A stretch of 64,000 bases of DNA from CAZCGA01 sp964498075 (GTDB taxonomy: Bacteria > Desulfobacterota > Binatia > HRBIN30). The notes beneath the pieces are model-generated. The model worked only from the letters and a program-made list of their open reading frames with translations. It made no database searches and had not been told where the DNA came from. The position numbers and the translations under genes were made by a program. The DNA is taken from contig CAZCGA010000009.1 of the NCBI GenBank assembly GCA_964498075.1, positions 1 to 64,000 of the forward strand, given 5' to 3'. Positions 39,764 through 48,498 of the stretch are shown here, one piece after another; the first letter of the stretch is position 1; each line of letters begins with the position of its first letter.

Positions 39764-42700
39764 GTGAGGCGGATCGTGGGTCGATTCAACGCGCGTCGTG
39801 TAGTCTGGCTTGTCCTGGTCGTCGCCGTGGCTGCCCACGTTCGACTCCCGGCGGCCTTTGCGGCGTCCCCAACCGGTGTCCGGATGATTCCCCTGCAACG
39901 CGCGAACGGTTCCGCAGCCGCTGTGAGTGCCTCGCAGCACACTGCCGATCCACGCGCCGCGGCGCTGGCGCAACGCCTCGGCCAGCGACACGACGGCAGC
40001 ACACGTGGCGGTGGCGCGGCCGCCTCGCTCAATACCGAGCAGGCCGACGGACTCGCCGAGCTGCGCCGACGTGTGGGCAGCGCCGTCGAGGTGCATCTGC
40101 GACCCGGTACGGGGACGCCACGCCTGATCCGCGGCGCGGTTCTGCAGCCCGCCGCGTCTGGCACCGGCGGCGGCGCCGCCGCCGACGCCGACGAAGCGAC
40201 CGCACGCGAGTTCCTGCGTCGCAACCGCAGCGTGCTGCGTCTGGATGATCCGGATCGCGAGCTGGTGCTCACCCGCCGCGAGCACGACGCGCTGGGTCGG
40301 CGGCACTTGCGGTTCACCCAGACCTACGCCGGGCTGGCCGTGTGGCCCGCCGAGCTGGTGGTGCACGTCGATCCGGCCGGCAACGTCGACGTGATGGATG
40401 GGGCGTACGTGGCGACGCCGCACACCCTGCTCCAGCACCCGCGCGTCTCGGCGCCGGCGGCGATCGCCCGCGCCCGGCACGCCGTCCCTGACGGCGCCGC
40501 CGCGGAGCCCGGCACGCCGCAGCTGATCATCTACGCGCCCGGAGACCGCGCGCCGCGCCTGGCGTGGCAGGTGGAGCTGTCGGTCTCGCTGGCGGCCCGC
40601 TGGCTGGTGGTCATCGACGGCGCCAGCGGCATGCCCCTCACCGCGTACAACCAAGTCACCAGTGAAAACGTCGTGGGCTCCGGGCTCGGTGTGCTTGGGA
40701 ATACACTGCCGCTGAACGTCTTCCGCTCAGGCAGTACCCTCTTCATGGTGGACACGAGCAAGCAGATGTTCGACCCGACCTCAAACCCACCCGCACCGGG
40801 CACGACGCGCGGCGGCATCGTCGTCCTCGACGCGCGCAACCAGCAGGGTGACGCGCAAGGGCGCCTCAGCTTGTCGCAGGTGACCTCGAACGACCCCAAC
40901 TCGTGGAGCGTGGCCGACGCCGTCAGTGCCTCCTTCGGCTTGTCGGAAACCTACGACTATTACCTCGAGCGCCATGCGCGCGACTCGCTCGACGGGCAGC
41001 AAGGCACGATGATCGGCATCGTACGCTTCGGGCAAGACTTTCAGAATGCGTTCTGGAACGGCACGATGATGGTGTTCGGCGACGCCCAGCCGTTCGCCGG
41101 CGCCTTCGACGTCGTCGCGCACGAGCTGACGCACGGGGTCACGCAGTACTCTGCCAACCTGCTGTATCAAAACCAAGCTGGGGCGGTGAACGAGGCCATG
41201 TCCGACATCTTCGGCGAGATGGTCGAGGCGCGCACCGTCGGCCAACCCGACTGGCTCAAGGGCGCGCAGCTCGGCAACCCGTTTCAGAACTACATCAATC
41301 CCGCAGCGATCGAGTTCTTCCCAGGACGCGGCTATCCCGCCCGATTCAGCCAGCTGCTTGCCCCCAACGACCCGGTTCTCGACAACTTCCAAGGGCGCGA
41401 CAACGGCGGCGTACACATCAACAGTGCGATCATCAATCACGCCTACTACCTGCTCGCGGAAGGTTTGGACGGCGGCATCGGGCTGGTCGACGCCGAGCGC
41501 ATCTTCTACCGCGCGCTGACGCTGCACCTGGTCAACAACTCGCAGTTCGTCGACGCCCGCTTGGCGTGCATCACCGCGGCCGACGAGCTGTTCGGTCGGG
41601 ACTCGATGCAGGCGCAGCGCACGGCGCAGGCATTCGACGCCGTCGAGATCGTCGGCGACACCCCCACCCCGGAGCCGCCGCCCTTTCTCGGTGTCAGCGG
41701 ACCCGATGCCACGCTCTACGTCGTCTTCGATCCCGACTCCGAAGCGTACATTCTGGGCCGCCGCGAGCCGGCGCTCGGCGACGGCGAGGTCGGCGTGCCG
41801 CTCAGCCGAGGCAGCGTCGCGGCCGAACGGCCGTCGGTGGTCGGCGACGGCAGCCTGGCGTTCTTCGTGAGCACCGACAACGACGTCTGCAGCATCGACA
41901 CGGCCGGCCAGGATCCCGAGACCTGCTTTGGGTTCGCCGGCCAGATCAGCTCGGTCGCGGTGTCGCCCAACGGACAGTTGCTCGGCGTCATCCTCCTCGA
42001 CGCCCTCGGAAACCCCGACAACGCCATCAACGTCCTCGACCTCGCCGATGAGAGCGTGCGCAGCTTCTCGCTGCGGGCACCTGGAAACGATGCCCAGGGG
42101 CTCAACACCGTGCTGTTCGCCGATGCCATGGACTTTACGGCCGACAATCGTTTTCTGATCTATGATGCGCTCAACGAGATCAGCATCGAGGACGGATCCA
42201 ACATGCTGCTCTGGAGCATCTTCGCGATCGACCTCGATACGGAGCAGACGCTGATGGTCGTGCCGCCGATGCGCGGCCTAGACATCAGCTTCCCGGCGTT
42301 GAGCCAGACCAGCGACAACTTCGTCACCTTCAACGTCGTGGACCAGCAGACCAACGCCTCGAAGATCCTGGCGGGCAACGTGACCACCGGGCTGCTCGTC
42401 GAGGTGGCGGATGCCGGCAGCGGCTTTGCGAGCGCGTCGTACATGGGTGACGACTCGGCGATCATTTACTCGGTCAGCGACGACACCCCCACCGGCCACT
42501 CGCTCCAACGGCAGCCGCTGGCGGCCGACCGGATCACGCCGTCGGGAACGGCGACGCAGTTTCTGAGCGACGCCGTCTTCGGTGTGATCTACCGGCGCGG
42601 GGCCTTCAGCGGGCCGGTTCCAGGTGGCTGTGCCGGCAACTGCGACCGGACCGGTCCGGTGAGCACGGCCGACCTGATGCGCAGCCTCAGCGTCGCGCTC

Positions 42701-42814
42701 GGCACCGCGGCGCTCGGCGACTGCACCGCGATCGACCGCGACGGCAACCGTACGGTGACGATCAGTGAGTTGGTCACCGCAGTGAATGCGGCGTCGAGCG
42801 GGTGCGCGGACTAG
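39764..42814 (+). CDS. Secreted M4 (thermolysin-type) metallopeptidase with dockerin-like C-terminus
   Basis: The 1016-residue preproprotein starts at GTG 39764 with a signal peptide (VVWLVLVVAVAAHVRLPAAF). An FTP/propeptide region covers about 100-320. The zinc site HELTH is at about 451-455, the third ligand in NEAMSDIFGEM about 20 residues later, and the catalytic histidine in GGVHINSAIINHAYYLLAEG near 549. A beta-rich domain with repeat-like SVAVSPNGQLLGV segments follows. The last 60 residues (CAGNCDRTG, CTAIDRDGNRTVTISELVTAV) form an EF-hand/dockerin-like pair framed by cysteines. It is an exported protease, probably self-processed. Confidence 0.93.
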   Translation: MRRIVGRFNARRVVWLVLVVAVAAHVRLPAAFAASPTGVRMIPLQRANGSAAAVSASQHTADPRAAALAQRLGQRHDGSTRGGGAAASLNTEQADGLAELRRRVGSAVEVHLRPGTGTPRLIRGAVLQPAASGTGGGAAADADEATAREFLRRNRSVLRLDDPDRELVLTRREHDALGRRHLRFTQTYAGLAVWPAELVVHVDPAGNVDVMDGAYVATPHTLLQHPRVSAPAAIARARHAVPDGAAAEPGTPQLIIYAPGDRAPRLAWQVELSVSLAARWLVVIDGASGMPLTAYNQVTSENVVGSGLGVLGNTLPLNVFRSGSTLFMVDTSKQMFDPTSNPPAPGTTRGGIVVLDARNQQGDAQGRLSLSQVTSNDPNSWSVADAVSASFGLSETYDYYLERHARDSLDGQQGTMIGIVRFGQDFQNAFWNGTMMVFGDAQPFAGAFDVVAHELTHGVTQYSANLLYQNQAGAVNEAMSDIFGEMVEARTVGQPDWLKGAQLGNPFQNYINPAAIEFFPGRGYPARFSQLLAPNDPVLDNFQGRDNGGVHINSAIINHAYYLLAEGLDGGIGLVDAERIFYRALTLHLVNNSQFVDARLACITAADELFGRDSMQAQRTAQAFDAVEIVGDTPTPEPPPFLGVSGPDATLYVVFDPDSEAYILGRREPALGDGEVGVPLSRGSVAAERPSVVGDGSLAFFVSTDNDVCSIDTAGQDPETCFGFAGQISSVAVSPNGQLLGVILLDALGNPDNAINVLDLADESVRSFSLRAPGNDAQGLNTVLFADAMDFTADNRFLIYDALNEISIEDGSNMLLWSIFAIDLDTEQTLMVVPPMRGLDISFPALSQTSDNFVTFNVVDQQTNASKILAGNVTTGLLVEVADAGSGFASASYMGDDSAIIYSVSDDTPTGHSLQRQPLAADRITPSGTATQFLSDAVFGVIYRRGAFSGPVPGGCAGNCDRTGPVSTADLMRSLSVALGTAALGDCTAIDRDGNRTVTISELVTAVNAASSGCAD

Positions 42815-42975
42815 CCAGCGCGTCGGTTACGCCGCCACTGACGCCCATTCGCCAAGGTGAACTCTACTTTGCGCTCGGGTCTGAGCCGCTGCACGCGCCA
42901 GGTAGCCTCGGGAAGCAGGGAGTAGATGGCGCCCGAATCAACGAGAAACCGCACGTCACGCGCTCGTCCGCTCAT
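42811..42975 (-). pseudogene. Fragment of a retropepsin-like aspartic protease
   Basis: Bases 42851-42970 are a copy of 48200-48319 with 9 mismatches in 120 and no gaps. The encoded piece (GRARDVRFLVDSGAIYS then LRPERKVEFTLANG) includes the catalytic D-S-G but stops soon after in unrelated sequence, so it is the front half only. Its ATG overlaps the stop of the amidohydrolase gene. A recombination or duplication from the intact gene at 47.9-48.4 kb is the simplest origin. Confidence 0.85.
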
Positions 42976-44468
42976 GGCTCCATCCACTCTTCGGGCGTGT
43001 GGGCGACTCCACCACGGATGGTCCATCTGACAGCGCGTAGGGCGCGCAGGTCTTGTGACGCATCGCCGGCCACCAGGTCGGCGCGTTTCCCGACCGCGAG
43101 CGTCCCGATCTCGGAATCGAGACCCAGCATCTTCGCCGGTGAGCTCGTCGCCGCGGCGATGGTTTCGACTGGCGAGAGGCCGGCCTCGCTCACCAGCTCC
43201 ATCTCGCGCGCGACCTGGGGACCATGGAAGTGATAGACCGCATCCGGCCACGGTGACGGCGTGTCAGTCCCGACCACGATCGGTACACCGGCGCGATGCT
43301 CGCGTTGCAGGTTTCGTTGCCCGATGCGCAGCGCATGGAGCAATCGATCCCTCGAAAGGGCGAAGCGCGCGATCCACGGGCGGGTGAACTCGAAGGTCCA
43401 CGGGGCCGCCCAGCCGATGACCCCTACGTAAAAGTGCCGCACCGCATCCGGAGCGTGTGCGGTGGCGAGCTCGATCTCCGGCACAACGAGACGTACGTGC
43501 GGGTCGTCCACGCGGCTGACGTCGTAGACGGCCGGGAAGGTATCTATGAGCGACAGCGTGGTGAGCTGGTAGGCACCGCTCTTGCCGAGCCGTTCGATGA
43601 AGGCGTCGGAAAGCTCCTGCGGCGCGGCCATGTCGAGTGCAGCGTGCATGATCGCGTGTGCACCGATGTCGAGCGCCGCCCGTTGCGTCGACTCGGTGCG
43701 CGCGTGAACATAGAGCGGAAGGCCTCGACGGCGCGCACCCTCAACCACCGCAGCCAGGATATCCGGCGGGAACGGTCGCGGGCCACCGAAGGGTCCGAAG
43801 CCGTCCTCGAGGGCGATCTTCACACCAACGCCCTGGAGTGACTGGATCACGTCGAGCTTCGCCTCGACCTCGGCGGGCGTTGCCTCGGCACCGAAGCGTG
43901 GGTGCCCGTAGCCGTCCGGCGGGCGAACTTAAGGTCCCGTGGTGAGATAGCGCGGACCGGGGTTGCCGGCCGCGAGCCAGCTTTGAATGTCGCGCGCGAC
44001 CTCGACGAAGGCGCCGGCGTCGAGGACGGTCGTGACGCCGCAAGCGAGGTAGGCCCGCAGGTGCTGGCGGTTCAGCGCGCGGATCGTCTCATCGGAATCG
44101 TGGCGATACGAGCTGCCCGAGGCGGCGACGAAGTGGACGTGCGAATCGATCAGCCCCGGGAGGGCGGTCATGCCGGCGGCATCGATCAGCCGGCCGCGAA
44201 CCGCCATCGCACCGCTCGGTTCGATGGCGCGGATGCGACCGTCTCCGATCAGGATGTCGACGTTCGCCCTCGGCGGTTCACCGGAACCGTCGACCATAAG
44301 GGCGCCACGAATGAACACCTCCTCCGCACGAACGTACTGCGCCGACAGCGCAATCGCGGTGACCAGCAGTAGCGCCGTGCGCACGATGGCTCTCCGCGCC
44401 GTCCAAATTGGTGGCGACGAGCCGCGCCGTCTTTTGGCGTCGGTCTCTCGAACGGGGCTAACTTTCAT
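42972..44468 (-). pseudogene. Secreted amidohydrolase, interrupted by one in-frame stop
   Basis: Read from ATG 44468 the protein begins with a signal peptide (TALLLVTAIALSAQYVRAEE), then GALMVDGSG and the metal-site motif LPGLIDSHVHF. After RYLTTGP a TAA occurs at 43929-43931. The same frame continues at once with VRPPDGYGHPRFG and the rest of the enzyme (PLYVHARTEST, VGTDTPSPW, TLAVGKRADLVAGD) to 42972. Everything but that one codon fits an imidazolonepropionase/prolidase-like amidohydrolase of about 497 residues. A single-base consensus error is as likely as a recent nonsense mutation. Confidence 0.85.
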
Positions 44469-44489
44469 TCGACCCACGAGGCCGAGCTG

Positions 44490-44590
44490 ACTGATCACTC
44501 GAGCTTCGCGCCTCATCCCCTTTTCTCCCGGGGGGCGGTCATTACTGGAGTGGCATCCTCCTGTCCACGTTCGGCGGTTCTCCACCAGAT
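44490..44590. repeat. Dispersed imperfect repeat, copy 1 (copy 2 at 48993-49090)
   Basis: GCTGACTGATCACTCGAGCT here and GCTGACCTGATCACGCGAGC at the other site begin a stretch of about 100 bp that is alike at both sites (both then have TTCGCG...ATCCCC and a later TACT..AGTG..CCTGTCCA segment). Identity is roughly 70-80 percent by eye. Both lie upstream of genes of the accessory region, so a shared regulatory or mobile-element remnant is possible. Confidence 0.4.
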
Positions 44591-44625
44591 CGCACAGAAC
44601 CGCGACAACCCGCCGGCCTCGCGGG

Positions 44626-45687
44626 CTATCCCCCGAACCGCACCCCCACGGACGCTCCAGTGAGTCGCGCGAAGCGCCGCGCGAGTCCAGGTACCAGAGG
44701 TTTCCACAAACTGGCGACTGGGCTGCCCGCGGCGGCAACTCGATCCTTTGCGACGACGGCGATCAAGCGCAGGCAGTGTAATGCCTCATGCCAGTGAAGC
44801 GACAGGTCATCGATGCGGTGGATGCGCGCATAGGCAGCTCCGAATATTCGCGCGGCACGTCGTCCGAGAGCTTGGATCACTGGTCGCACTGCCGCAGACA
44901 TCTGGCCCGGCACGAAGCTGAGCAGCAAGGCGGTGCGCGCCACATCGAACTCGTTGTCGGCAACGGTGGCGAGCTCCCAGTCGAGCACGGCGGTGATCTT
45001 GCCGTCCACGGCAAGGAGGTTGAAAGCGTGGAGGTCACCGTGACAGACAGCCGGCCGAGCGGGCGGAGCTGGTCTGTGTTTGAGCAGCCACTCGAACCCG
45101 GTCATGCCGCCAGCCGGGAGATTGGGAACCTGAGACTCAATTTCCAACAGTGCCGCTTCGGCTCCAAACTGTGTTGCGGTACAGCCAGCAGCTGTCAGCT
45201 GATCGAGGACGATGCGCGCATCCAGAGCGTGCAATGCCGCCATCGTGTCGGCGAGCACAAAGGGGATGCGCTGGAACGCCCGCCACGCGCTGCGAGGCCC
45301 AGAGACGGTCACGGGGTAGAGGCCACGCGCGGGACCCTTGACCACGAACGGCCGGCCAAGTCCGGCGGCCGAGTCACCACCCATGCGAACGCGAGGTGCC
45401 GGAAAGCCGAGGTCAGCCACCGCTCGCTGAATGACAGTCTCACGAACGGCGGCGCTGTCGTCGTGCATGATGCGAACGACAAGCGCGCCGTCGAGCCCGT
45501 CAGGCGGGTTGGCGAGGCGAAATGCAAAAAGGTCAGCCGAGTACCCGCCCGACAATCGCTGCGGCGCCTCGGCATAAGCGAGGTCATCGCGACAAGTGCT
45601 TGTGCCGAGTACTGACAACAGGCGTTCGATGGGCGCAGAATCACGACTGTCGCGCACCAGCACAGACTCCAATTTGTAGTCGGCCAA
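44626..45687 (-). CDS. Aminoglycoside-phosphotransferase-fold kinase
   Basis: The 353-residue protein has the APH/choline-kinase fold. The catalytic loop is VCHGDLHAFNLL near residue 215, followed by the metal-binding VLDWELATVAD near 234. LSGGYSADLFAFRL near the start is the nucleotide-binding lobe. Such proteins phosphorylate small molecules; resistance is only one of many roles and there is no specific sign of it here. It is cytoplasmic. The neighbouring genes are not related in function. Confidence 0.85.
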   Translation of the reverse strand: MADYKLESVLVRDSRDSAPIERLLSVLGTSTCRDDLAYAEAPQRLSGGYSADLFAFRLANPPDGLDGALVVRIMHDDSAAVRETVIQRAVADLGFPAPRVRMGGDSAAGLGRPFVVKGPARGLYPVTVSGPRSAWRAFQRIPFVLADTMAALHALDARIVLDQLTAAGCTATQFGAEAALLEIESQVPNLPAGGMTGFEWLLKHRPAPPARPAVCHGDLHAFNLLAVDGKITAVLDWELATVADNEFDVARTALLLSFVPGQMSAAVRPVIQALGRRAARIFGAAYARIHRIDDLSLHWHEALHCLRLIAVVAKDRVAAAGSPVASLWKPLVPGLARRFARLTGASVGVRFGG

Positions 45688-46048
45688 CGGCTTCGCTCAC
45701 CCGTCGCGGCCAGAACGCGACCCGAGATACTTGCCCGAACGGCCTCGTGGCCGTCCTTCGATCGCCTCGCCGAACGATCACTCTCACCATAATGCTACTC
45801 CAGAGGTGCAATCTTCTTCAAAGACTTGCCCTGGGCGGCACGCTTCCAGTTGTCGAGCAGTTCCGGCTTGTGGAGATCGTACCACTCCAGGGCATGAGCA
45901 AGCGGAGGCTCGTGCTACTCGCGTTGTGGAAGTCAGCCAGCTGGATGCGGCCAAGTGGCAATTCGCCTACCCCCGAACGGCGACCGCGCAGCGTCGGTCG
46001 CGATGAGCAGCCGAGCTCAAGCCGGTCCGCTCCAGGCGTAACTAGCGA
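45688..46048. other. Mostly gene-free stretch with a gene remnant
   Basis: No intact gene was found on either strand here. The only recognisable coding-like segment is the minus-strand remnant at 45795-45914, listed separately. Confidence 0.5.
45795..45914 (-). pseudogene. C-terminal remnant of a DUF4160-like protein
   Basis: Thirty-nine codons between two stops encode HEPPLAHALEWYDLHKPELL then DNWKRAAQGKSLKKIAPLE, which closely resembles the C-terminal helix of DUF4160-type small proteins (pattern W..LH..ELL.NW..A..G..L.KI.PL). No upstream half in the same frame was found, although ELPLGR in another frame just upstream might be part of it. DUF4160 genes are often paired with DUF2442 in toxin-antitoxin-like units; no partner was found. 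Confidence 0.5.
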
Positions 46049-46238
46049 TCACTTTGGCGGCGGAACTCCGAGGTCCTTTCATATCTTGCGCGCCAAAGCC
46101 GTCATCGATCTCGTTGTGTCGGGGAACTGACGATCGCTTGTTTTGCCCAGGATGGTGCCACCACGAATGCCGCCCACCCTCACGAAGAAGGGCACACCCG
46201 TTGGCTCGGAGATGGCGAAGGAGATCGCCGCGCTTCAT
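46049..46238 (-). pseudogene. hicA: HicA mRNA interferase toxin, decayed
   Basis: The frame begins MKRGDLLRHLRANGCALLRE with the HicA catalytic histidine region GGRHSWWHHP and KRSSVPRHNEID. It then slips: the expected ending ALARKI-x-KDLGVPPPK is found in the next frame, where the expected cysteine codon reads TGA. So there is one frameshift and one nonsense codon. The start overlaps the hicB stop (ATGA). Loss of the toxin while the antitoxin stays open is the safe route of decay for such pairs. Confidence 0.85.
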
Positions 46239-46447
46239 AGCGCGATCGATTCCTCGTCGAACCCTTCTCCAGCGGCCTCCAATGCATCGCGTCGATTGAG
46301 CTCCAGCGCCTCGCGCAGCGTGATCCGAAGCGTTTCAACGAGCTGCTCGCGCGTTGGCTCCTGGCAATTGACCCCCGGAACTTCTTCGATCCAGCCAATC
46401 CACCAGTCACCGGACTTCTTGAGCACAGCGGTGTAGGTACCCTTCAT
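46235..46447 (-). CDS. hicB: HicB-family antitoxin
   Basis: From ATG 46447 (a second ATG lies at 46459) the 70-residue protein reads MKGTYTAVLKKSGDWWIGWI and EEVPGVNCQEPTREQLVETL, the HicB partial-RNase-H-like fold, with the C-terminal ELNRRDALE. There is no separate DNA-binding domain, as in many short HicB proteins. It would bind and block HicA, which here is broken, so HicB is probably without a partner now. Confidence 0.88.
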   Translation of the reverse strand: MKGTYTAVLKKSGDWWIGWIEEVPGVNCQEPTREQLVETLRITLREALELNRRDALEAAGEGFDEESIAL

Positions 46448-46560
46448 AGCAGTCTCCAAGCCCAGGGCCTCGCGATGAACCGCCAGCGCCGCAACGCTCG
46501 CGACTCGCGGCGAAGTTGAAGCCGGTCGGCTCGATCGCGTCGTCTTTGGGCGGCCGCTTG

Positions 46561-47277
46561 TCAGCCCTGCTGACCCGTCCGCTCAACAGCGGTTTCAAGA
46601 TCGTCAAGGAACTGCGGATCATGCGTTTCGTCGACGTACTTCAGGTTCCACAGGCTACTCCGCCGGATGTCGTCGTGTGGGCTGTGGTGCCCCAACCATC
46701 CTCTGCTAGCTGACTCAATCGGGGCGAGGTGGTTTGAGAGAAGGGAAATGGCGTTCCGCTCAATGAGGGCGCGCTTGCTGTCGGGGCCTGGCTCATCAGG
46801 CACATCTACCCACAATACCGTCATGGCACGGATGTATTCGGACACTTTCCGCTCCCAGGCAGCTTCTGCCGCCCGAGCTGTCGGACTCTCGCGAACGGCA
46901 GGCGGGGCTGATGAGCCGACACCCCAGGTTGGAAGGGACGCGCGATCTCGGGCAAGCAGGGCAGCGCCAACGTGAAGGCGAAAGATAGACCCACGATGAT
47001 TGCCTCCGCCGACTTGAGTCCCGAGGTGCGCCCTAAGCCGTCCCCACAAGGTCGATCTTGAAGCCGCACGCACCGCATGTGTGCCGACACGCACGATTCT
47101 CGCGACACCTGGCTTCGACGATCTGTACTCACCAGACTCTCGGAAAAAATAAACGCCCCGCACCGGGAATGCGGTTTCCCCGTTGTACGTGTCCAACCGC
47201 AGTCCTTGGTTTGCAAAGGATTCAAGCCGCGAAAGGACCGAATAGAAGCGATCAAGATCAGCGGCCGTGACATTCAT
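46561..47277 (-). CDS. GIY-YIG-like nuclease-fold protein (putative)
   Basis: The 238-residue product carries RGVYFFRESGE (about residues 39-49) and VRVGTHAV near 65, in the order of a GIY-YIG core, then LWGRLRAHLG where the conserved arginine and histidine would lie, and GGGNHRGSIFRLHVGAAL. The C-terminal part (RALIERNAISLLSN, DETHDPQFLDDLE) is helical. It could be a DNA endonuclease of an accessory or defence region. The catalytic glutamate is not obvious. It overlaps the next fragment by 20 bp. Confidence 0.5.
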   Translation of the reverse strand: MNVTAADLDRFYSVLSRLESFANQGLRLDTYNGETAFPVRGVYFFRESGEYRSSKPGVARIVRVGTHAVRAASRSTLWGRLRAHLGTQVGGGNHRGSIFRLHVGAALLARDRASLPTWGVGSSAPPAVRESPTARAAEAAWERKVSEYIRAMTVLWVDVPDEPGPDSKRALIERNAISLLSNHLAPIESASRGWLGHHSPHDDIRRSSLWNLKYVDETHDPQFLDDLETAVERTGQQG

Positions 47278-47515
47278 TGCATGTATGCCCGTTCAACCAG
47301 CGTCGCTGAAGACCGAACCTCAAACCCTCCATCGGAACTTCGACCGAGAATCCTTCGCCTTCCAGGAATGGAACGATCCCTTCTCGATAGCGTTTGCCTG
47401 CGAGGACGATCACTCTCGTACCCGGCAGAAGCATTTTGCGCAGTTGTTGTCGAACCCGTTCGGCCCATGCAAGTCGCTCGGCATTCACCATCTTGTTGAG
47501 CGTCTTCTCATACCT
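47258..47515 (-). pseudogene. C-terminal half of a DUF6884-like protein, fused at its start to a PIN-like gene
   Basis: The frame contains YEKTLNKMVNAERLAWAERV, LLPGTRVIVLAGKRYREGIV and VEVPMEGLRFGLQRRWLN, the conserved second half of DUF6884 proteins. The first half (usually about 60 residues with a CVK/SAKYGL segment) is missing. The DNA passes without a gap into the coding sequence of the DUF5615-type gene in another frame near 47510, so a deletion has joined the two genes. Confidence 0.8.
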
Positions 47516-47726
47516 GTGGCGGCGTACCGCGCCGGGCCACGAGATCAACGAAATCCTCGTCCTTCGTGAACACCACGGCCTGCGCCGTGCGAGCCTTTAC
47601 GAAGACCTCTGGATCTTCCGCCTCTCTCAAGTCGAGGTCGCGAACGTGCGTTGCATCCACAGCGAACTGTCTGCGAATCCACGGACAAAGTTTCGGAGAA
47701 ATGTGGGCGTCGAGCCAAAGGATCAC
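47508..47726 (-). pseudogene. DUF5615-type PIN-like toxin, C-terminally truncated
   Basis: The 72-residue frame begins MILWLDAHISPKLCPWIRRQ and continues HVRDLDLREAEDPEVFVKAR and VVFTKDEDFVDLVARRGTPP, the DUF5615 PIN-like pattern with its acidic residues (LDAH, TKDEDF). Full proteins go on with an IWL-x-CGN-x-SN segment and a last helix, both absent. The break at PPQV coincides with the start of DUF6884 sequence. It overlaps the antitoxin gene by four bases. Confidence 0.85.
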
Positions 47727-47947
47727 GTGGCAACCACAGCATGGCTGACGCGGCTGCTCGCAAATCGCAAGCAGGCGTAAATGTCCTCGACTTCGAGATC
47801 AGGATGCTCCTTCACGATCTGCTTCGGTGTCATTCCCGAAGCGAGAAGCTCTAGGACGTCCGATACCCGGATACGCATGCCGCGAATGCAGGGGCGTCCC
47901 CCACACTGCCGAGGGTTCACCGTAATCCGATCCATCAATTTGGCCAT
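47723..47947 (-). CDS. DUF433 antitoxin
   Basis: ATG 47947, after GAGAGG, gives 74 residues. The DUF433 fold is clear: DRITVNPRQCGGRPCIRGMR, then VSDVLELLASGMTPKQIVKE and HPDLEVEDIYACLRFASSRV, a winged-helix-like DNA-binding module. DUF433 and DUF5615 form VapBC-like pairs. The protein should repress its operon. With the PIN-like partner truncated, it may be non-functional as an antitoxin. The gene start overlaps the upstream protease gene by 13 bp. Confidence 0.9.
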   Translation of the reverse strand: MAKLMDRITVNPRQCGGRPCIRGMRIRVSDVLELLASGMTPKQIVKEHPDLEVEDIYACLRFASSRVSHAVVAT

Positions 47948-48366
47948 GGTCCCTCTCTACCACAGGTCGTCGCAGCTGCATTGTTCGGCCTACCTCGACG
48001 GCGCAGATGCGAAAGGGCCATCTGCATCGGCAGAATTTCGCGAGTCAGTGGATTGAGCATCAAGCCGAGCGTCTCGAGCGTCACGGCTCCGAGCAGTGCG
48101 CCGTCGTGTCCTTCGCCAAATACGACTGGTGATGTGGCGGCATGTTCTCGGATCTCGAGGCGACACTCGGAATCCCCGCGCTCGATGGGTGTGCCATCCG
48201 CCAACGTGAACTCTACTTTGCGCTCGGGTCTGAGCCGTAGCGCGCGCCAGGTAACCTCGGGAAGCACAGAGTAGATGGCGCCCGAATCGACGAGAAACCG
48301 TACGTCACGCGCTCGTCCGCGCCCGTCGGACCTTCGCAGCCGCGCGTGCACATACGTGATGCCCAT
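47935..48366 (-). CDS. Retropepsin-like aspartic protease (clan AA)
   Basis: ATG 48366 gives 143 residues; the frame is open to 48402. RDVRFLVDSGAIYSVLPE (the catalytic D-S-G) is at about residues 19-36, a strand-rich core follows, and the second conserved part is HDGALLGAVTLETLGLMLNP, the hydrophobic-hydrophobic-G pattern of retroviral-type monomers. Members are small dimeric proteases or peptide-binding proteins of unknown role in bacteria. Bases 48200-48319 have a second, truncated copy at 42851-42970. Confidence 0.85.
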   Translation of the reverse strand: MGITYVHARLRRSDGRGRARDVRFLVDSGAIYSVLPEVTWRALRLRPERKVEFTLADGTPIERGDSECRLEIREHAATSPVVFGEGHDGALLGAVTLETLGLMLNPLTREILPMQMALSHLRRRGRPNNAAATTCGREGPWPN

Positions 48367-48498
48367 GGTGGCGAGCGTAGAGCAGGCATTCCGTGGGGTC
48401 AACCAAGTCAGCCAGGTGACGCGCGACTCGCCGAACGCTCCTGCCGTTCAGCGGCGTGATCCCGAGCGTAAGCCAGGATCACGTCCGCCTGCAACGGC

